DNA of 37,299 nt from NCBI GenBank assembly GCA_030041045.1, contig JASHOQ010000112.1:1-37299 (forward strand). Direction: 5' to 3'. Numbering within the stretch: the first letter of the stretch is position 1; every line of letters starts with the position of its first letter. The notes beneath the pieces were generated by a model. That model was not told the DNA's origin, made no database searches, and saw only the letters and a list, made by a program, of their open reading frames with translations. Below, in pieces: positions 35,650-37,299 of this stretch. The position numbers were made by a program, and so were the translations under genes. The DNA is from Acidobacteriaceae bacterium (GTDB lineage: Bacteria > Acidobacteriota > Terriglobia > Terriglobales > Acidobacteriaceae).

Positions 35650-35687
35650 CCCGCACTCCAACGCTCGCGGGGAGCGTTGGAGGCGGG
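35650..35687. terminator. Strong 16-bp hairpin between convergent genes
   Basis: CCCGC(A)CTCCAACGCTC, loop GCGGG, GAGCGTTGGAGGCGGG. The stem has 16 pairs and one bulged A (35655). It lies in the 329-bp gap between the converging LytTR and DUF4382 genes, in which no gene is seen. There is no U tract on either side, so it may be a bidirectional factor-assisted terminator or a REP-like extragenic palindrome. Confidence 0.5.
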
Positions 35688-35727
35688 ATGAGCGAATGAA
35701 CTTCGTTTGCGTGGAACGCGGCCGGTC

Positions 35728-37260
35728 TTAGAACCACATGTTCGGCCGCTGCATCACCGACTGCGCGACGATGTTTGGCGCTCCACCGCTCGATGTGGGC
35801 GGGAAGAGCCAACCATCCACCGACACAAAATCGTTGGTTGCGAGCCCGCTGAAGCTGTCGGTGCTGAAACCGGTGTAGGTGGTCCCGGTCGCTGTGACCA
35901 CATTAAAGGAGACGGCATTCGGGCTGGCCATGGGCCACGGAGCGAAGAGCGGACCCAGACCCACGCCAAGGGTAAAGCTGGTTGTGCTGGAATCCACACC
36001 GGTAATCCATCCCGTGACCTGGCTCGGCTCCAGCTCGATATTGGAAGCCGTAAAGGAGATCGAGCGCGGCGGTCCCCATCCGTTGTTGCCTGGCCCGCCG
36101 CCGTTGTTGCTCAGCGTGCCGGGCTCGACTGTTACCGTCACATTCTGTCCGACGGCGAGATTCGATGCCCCGCTAAATGTATAAGCGGTGGGCAGAGTGA
36201 AGCCGTTCGAATCGATAGCAAAGGTGGCGCTGCTGCCAAGAGTGACGGATGCCTTGCCGCCCCACGGGAAGCCGGAGTTGTTGCCCCAGCTCCAGTGCAG
36301 GATCATATCGAACCCAACGGGAGGAGCGCCCGAGGTCGTTGACGGGGTCAGGCCGATGATGATCCCTTGCGCGGTTTCAGCCGTAGCCTCCTGCAGGTAA
36401 CTAACCGAGCCGGCCGTCAGCACCCCGCCGCTGGCTACGCTGGAAACCTGAACCTGCACCACCTGTCCCTGTGCCACACAGCTGAACCCGGCTGAGGAGC
36501 AAGCACTCGTGGGGAATCCGCTAAACGTGGTGCTGCTGGTGGTGTCGACAGTAAAGATCCTGCCCCATGCCGTCTGCAACGTGAACGAGCTATTGCTCGT
36601 GTCTACCGTTCCCACCGTCCCGGTAACGTAACCCTGCTGGTGCGAGGGCGGGAGCGACGCGATCGTTACGCCATTGGTGGCGGCAAGATTTACCGAGAGA
36701 TCGGACTGAATGACCGTGTCCAGGTGGAAGTCCACCAGGAATCCCAGCGGAGAGCTGGCGCTGACCGTCACCGGAAACGGCGCCGTGGTAAACGACAGCG
36801 AGTCCGTGCTGTTGTCGAATGTCGGCGTCAGTTCGCAGACACTGCCCACCGCGCAGGAACTGGCGATTGACGAGTCGGATTGGTTGTAGATGACCAGCTG
36901 CGGGCTGGCAAAGGTCAGGTTGAGAGCCGTGTATGTCCCGGGAGTGACATCGGCCGTGCTCAGAAACGCTGAGAGCGCCTGAAGCTGGGTGACGTCTATC
37001 TGAATGGGAGTGGTGCCGCTCAGGAGCGATACCGGCGAGCTCGAGCTGGCCTGGGGCGTGAGCGTGGCAGCCGTCAGGCTGACCTGGAAGAACAGGACCT
37101 GAACCCCGGCCGGCGGATCGTCGGTCATGGAGATGGAAACGGGAACCGTCCCCGCTGCGGCGGTGCCCGTGGGGGTAGTGGTGAGGTTGGAGCTGCATCC
37201 CGCCAGAAGAACGCTTACAAGGGCCGGGACAAAAAGAAAAAGCAAGGTCCTACGCATCAT
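35728..37260 (-). CDS. DUF4382/DUF5666-type surface lipoprotein
   Basis: The product has 510 residues, or 509 if translation starts at the second ATG (37257), which is better spaced from GAGGAGGT. The lipobox is LLAGC (Cys at about 22). Residues about 38-200 resemble DUF4382 (VPVSISMTDDPPAGVQVLFF, IQIDVTQLQ, PGTYTALNLTF). The rest has three beta-rich units of DUF5666 type, each starting with a pattern like GYVTGTVGTVDTSNSSFTLQ or GWITGVDSSTTSFTLGVG and ending in a ..VQVQVSS or FVSVDG strand. Sequence is low in charge and rich in Ser, Thr and Gly, as expected for an exposed envelope protein. Function is unknown. Confidence 0.82.
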   Translation of the reverse strand: MMRRTLLFLFVPALVSVLLAGCSSNLTTTPTGTAAAGTVPVSISMTDDPPAGVQVLFFQVSLTAATLTPQASSSSPVSLLSGTTPIQIDVTQLQALSAFLSTADVTPGTYTALNLTFASPQLVIYNQSDSSIASSCAVGSVCELTPTFDNSTDSLSFTTAPFPVTVSASSPLGFLVDFHLDTVIQSDLSVNLAATNGVTIASLPPSHQQGYVTGTVGTVDTSNSSFTLQTAWGRIFTVDTTSSTTFSGFPTSACSSAGFSCVAQGQVVQVQVSSVASGGVLTAGSVSYLQEATAETAQGIIIGLTPSTTSGAPPVGFDMILHWSWGNNSGFPWGGKASVTLGSSATFAIDSNGFTLPTAYTFSGASNLAVGQNVTVTVEPGTLSNNGGGPGNNGWGPPRSISFTASNIELEPSQVTGWITGVDSSTTSFTLGVGLGPLFAPWPMASPNAVSFNVVTATGTTYTGFSTDSFSGLATNDFVSVDGWLFPPTSSGGAPNIVAQSVMQRPNMWF

Positions 37261-37299
37261 GATTACCTCCTCAGATTGCGAGAGACCTTGGCACTCTGC

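Overview
The window looks like chromosome from an Acidobacteriota (Terriglobia/Acidobacteriaceae-like) soil bacterium. This is inferred from gene content, not from a marker gene: two very large Oar-type TonB-dependent receptors with an N-terminal carboxypeptidase-regulatory-like domain, several secreted TPR proteins, a TPR-bearing multiheme cytochrome beside an FG-GAP/ASPIC-UnbV protein, a CadC-like membrane regulator, and a DUF4382/DUF5666-type lipoprotein. No rRNA, tRNA, CRISPR array, transposase or phage gene is visible.

Layout. 1-739 (-): N-terminal third of a dynamin-like GTPase, cut by the window edge. 740-1443: a relic of the C-terminus of enolase and a duplicated hairpin. 1444-7986 (+): TPR lipoprotein, five-heme cytochrome c with TPRs, Tat-exported FG-GAP/ASPIC-UnbV protein and a small secreted protein; the last three are tightly packed. 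8353-9168 (+): DltE-like short-chain dehydrogenase. 9240-15125 (-): Oar-like TonB receptor, TPR protein and clan GH-A (GH5-like) glycoside hydrolase, probably one operon. 15472-19413 (+): divergent operon of a periplasmic sugar-binding-like lipoprotein, a hybrid-sensor histidine kinase and a response regulator ending in a LacI-type DNA-binding head. 19610-20644 (+): GH54 alpha-L-arabinofuranosidase. 20755-21051 (-): relic of another TonB receptor. 21269-24400 (+): secreted TPR-CHAT protease-like protein. 24577-25545 (-): DUF4242 protein and a small secreted protein. 25810-27714 (+): CadC-like regulator with TPRs. 28027-29421 (-): ICMT-like membrane methyltransferase and a secreted protein of unknown function. 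29600-33304 (-): second Oar-like TonB receptor, divergent from a LytS/LytTR two-component pair (33579-35398, +). 35728-37260 (-): DUF4382/DUF5666 lipoprotein.

The most interesting part is 9240-20644. A plant-polysaccharide uptake and degradation locus (TonB receptor, GH5-like hydrolase, GH54 arabinofuranosidase) appears to be controlled by a rearranged LacI system. The LacI-like sugar-binding fold is a separate exported lipoprotein. The signal would pass through a histidine kinase with a lectin-like extracytoplasmic domain. The LacI helix-turn-helix plus hinge helix is fused to the C-terminus of a NarL-type response regulator. The receptor/sensor intergenic region holds three LacI-type operator-like palindromes (15195-15208, 15288-15301, 15351-15364), one abutting a good sigma-70 promoter for the sensor operon. 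The parts are read directly from the sequence; their joint operation is inference.
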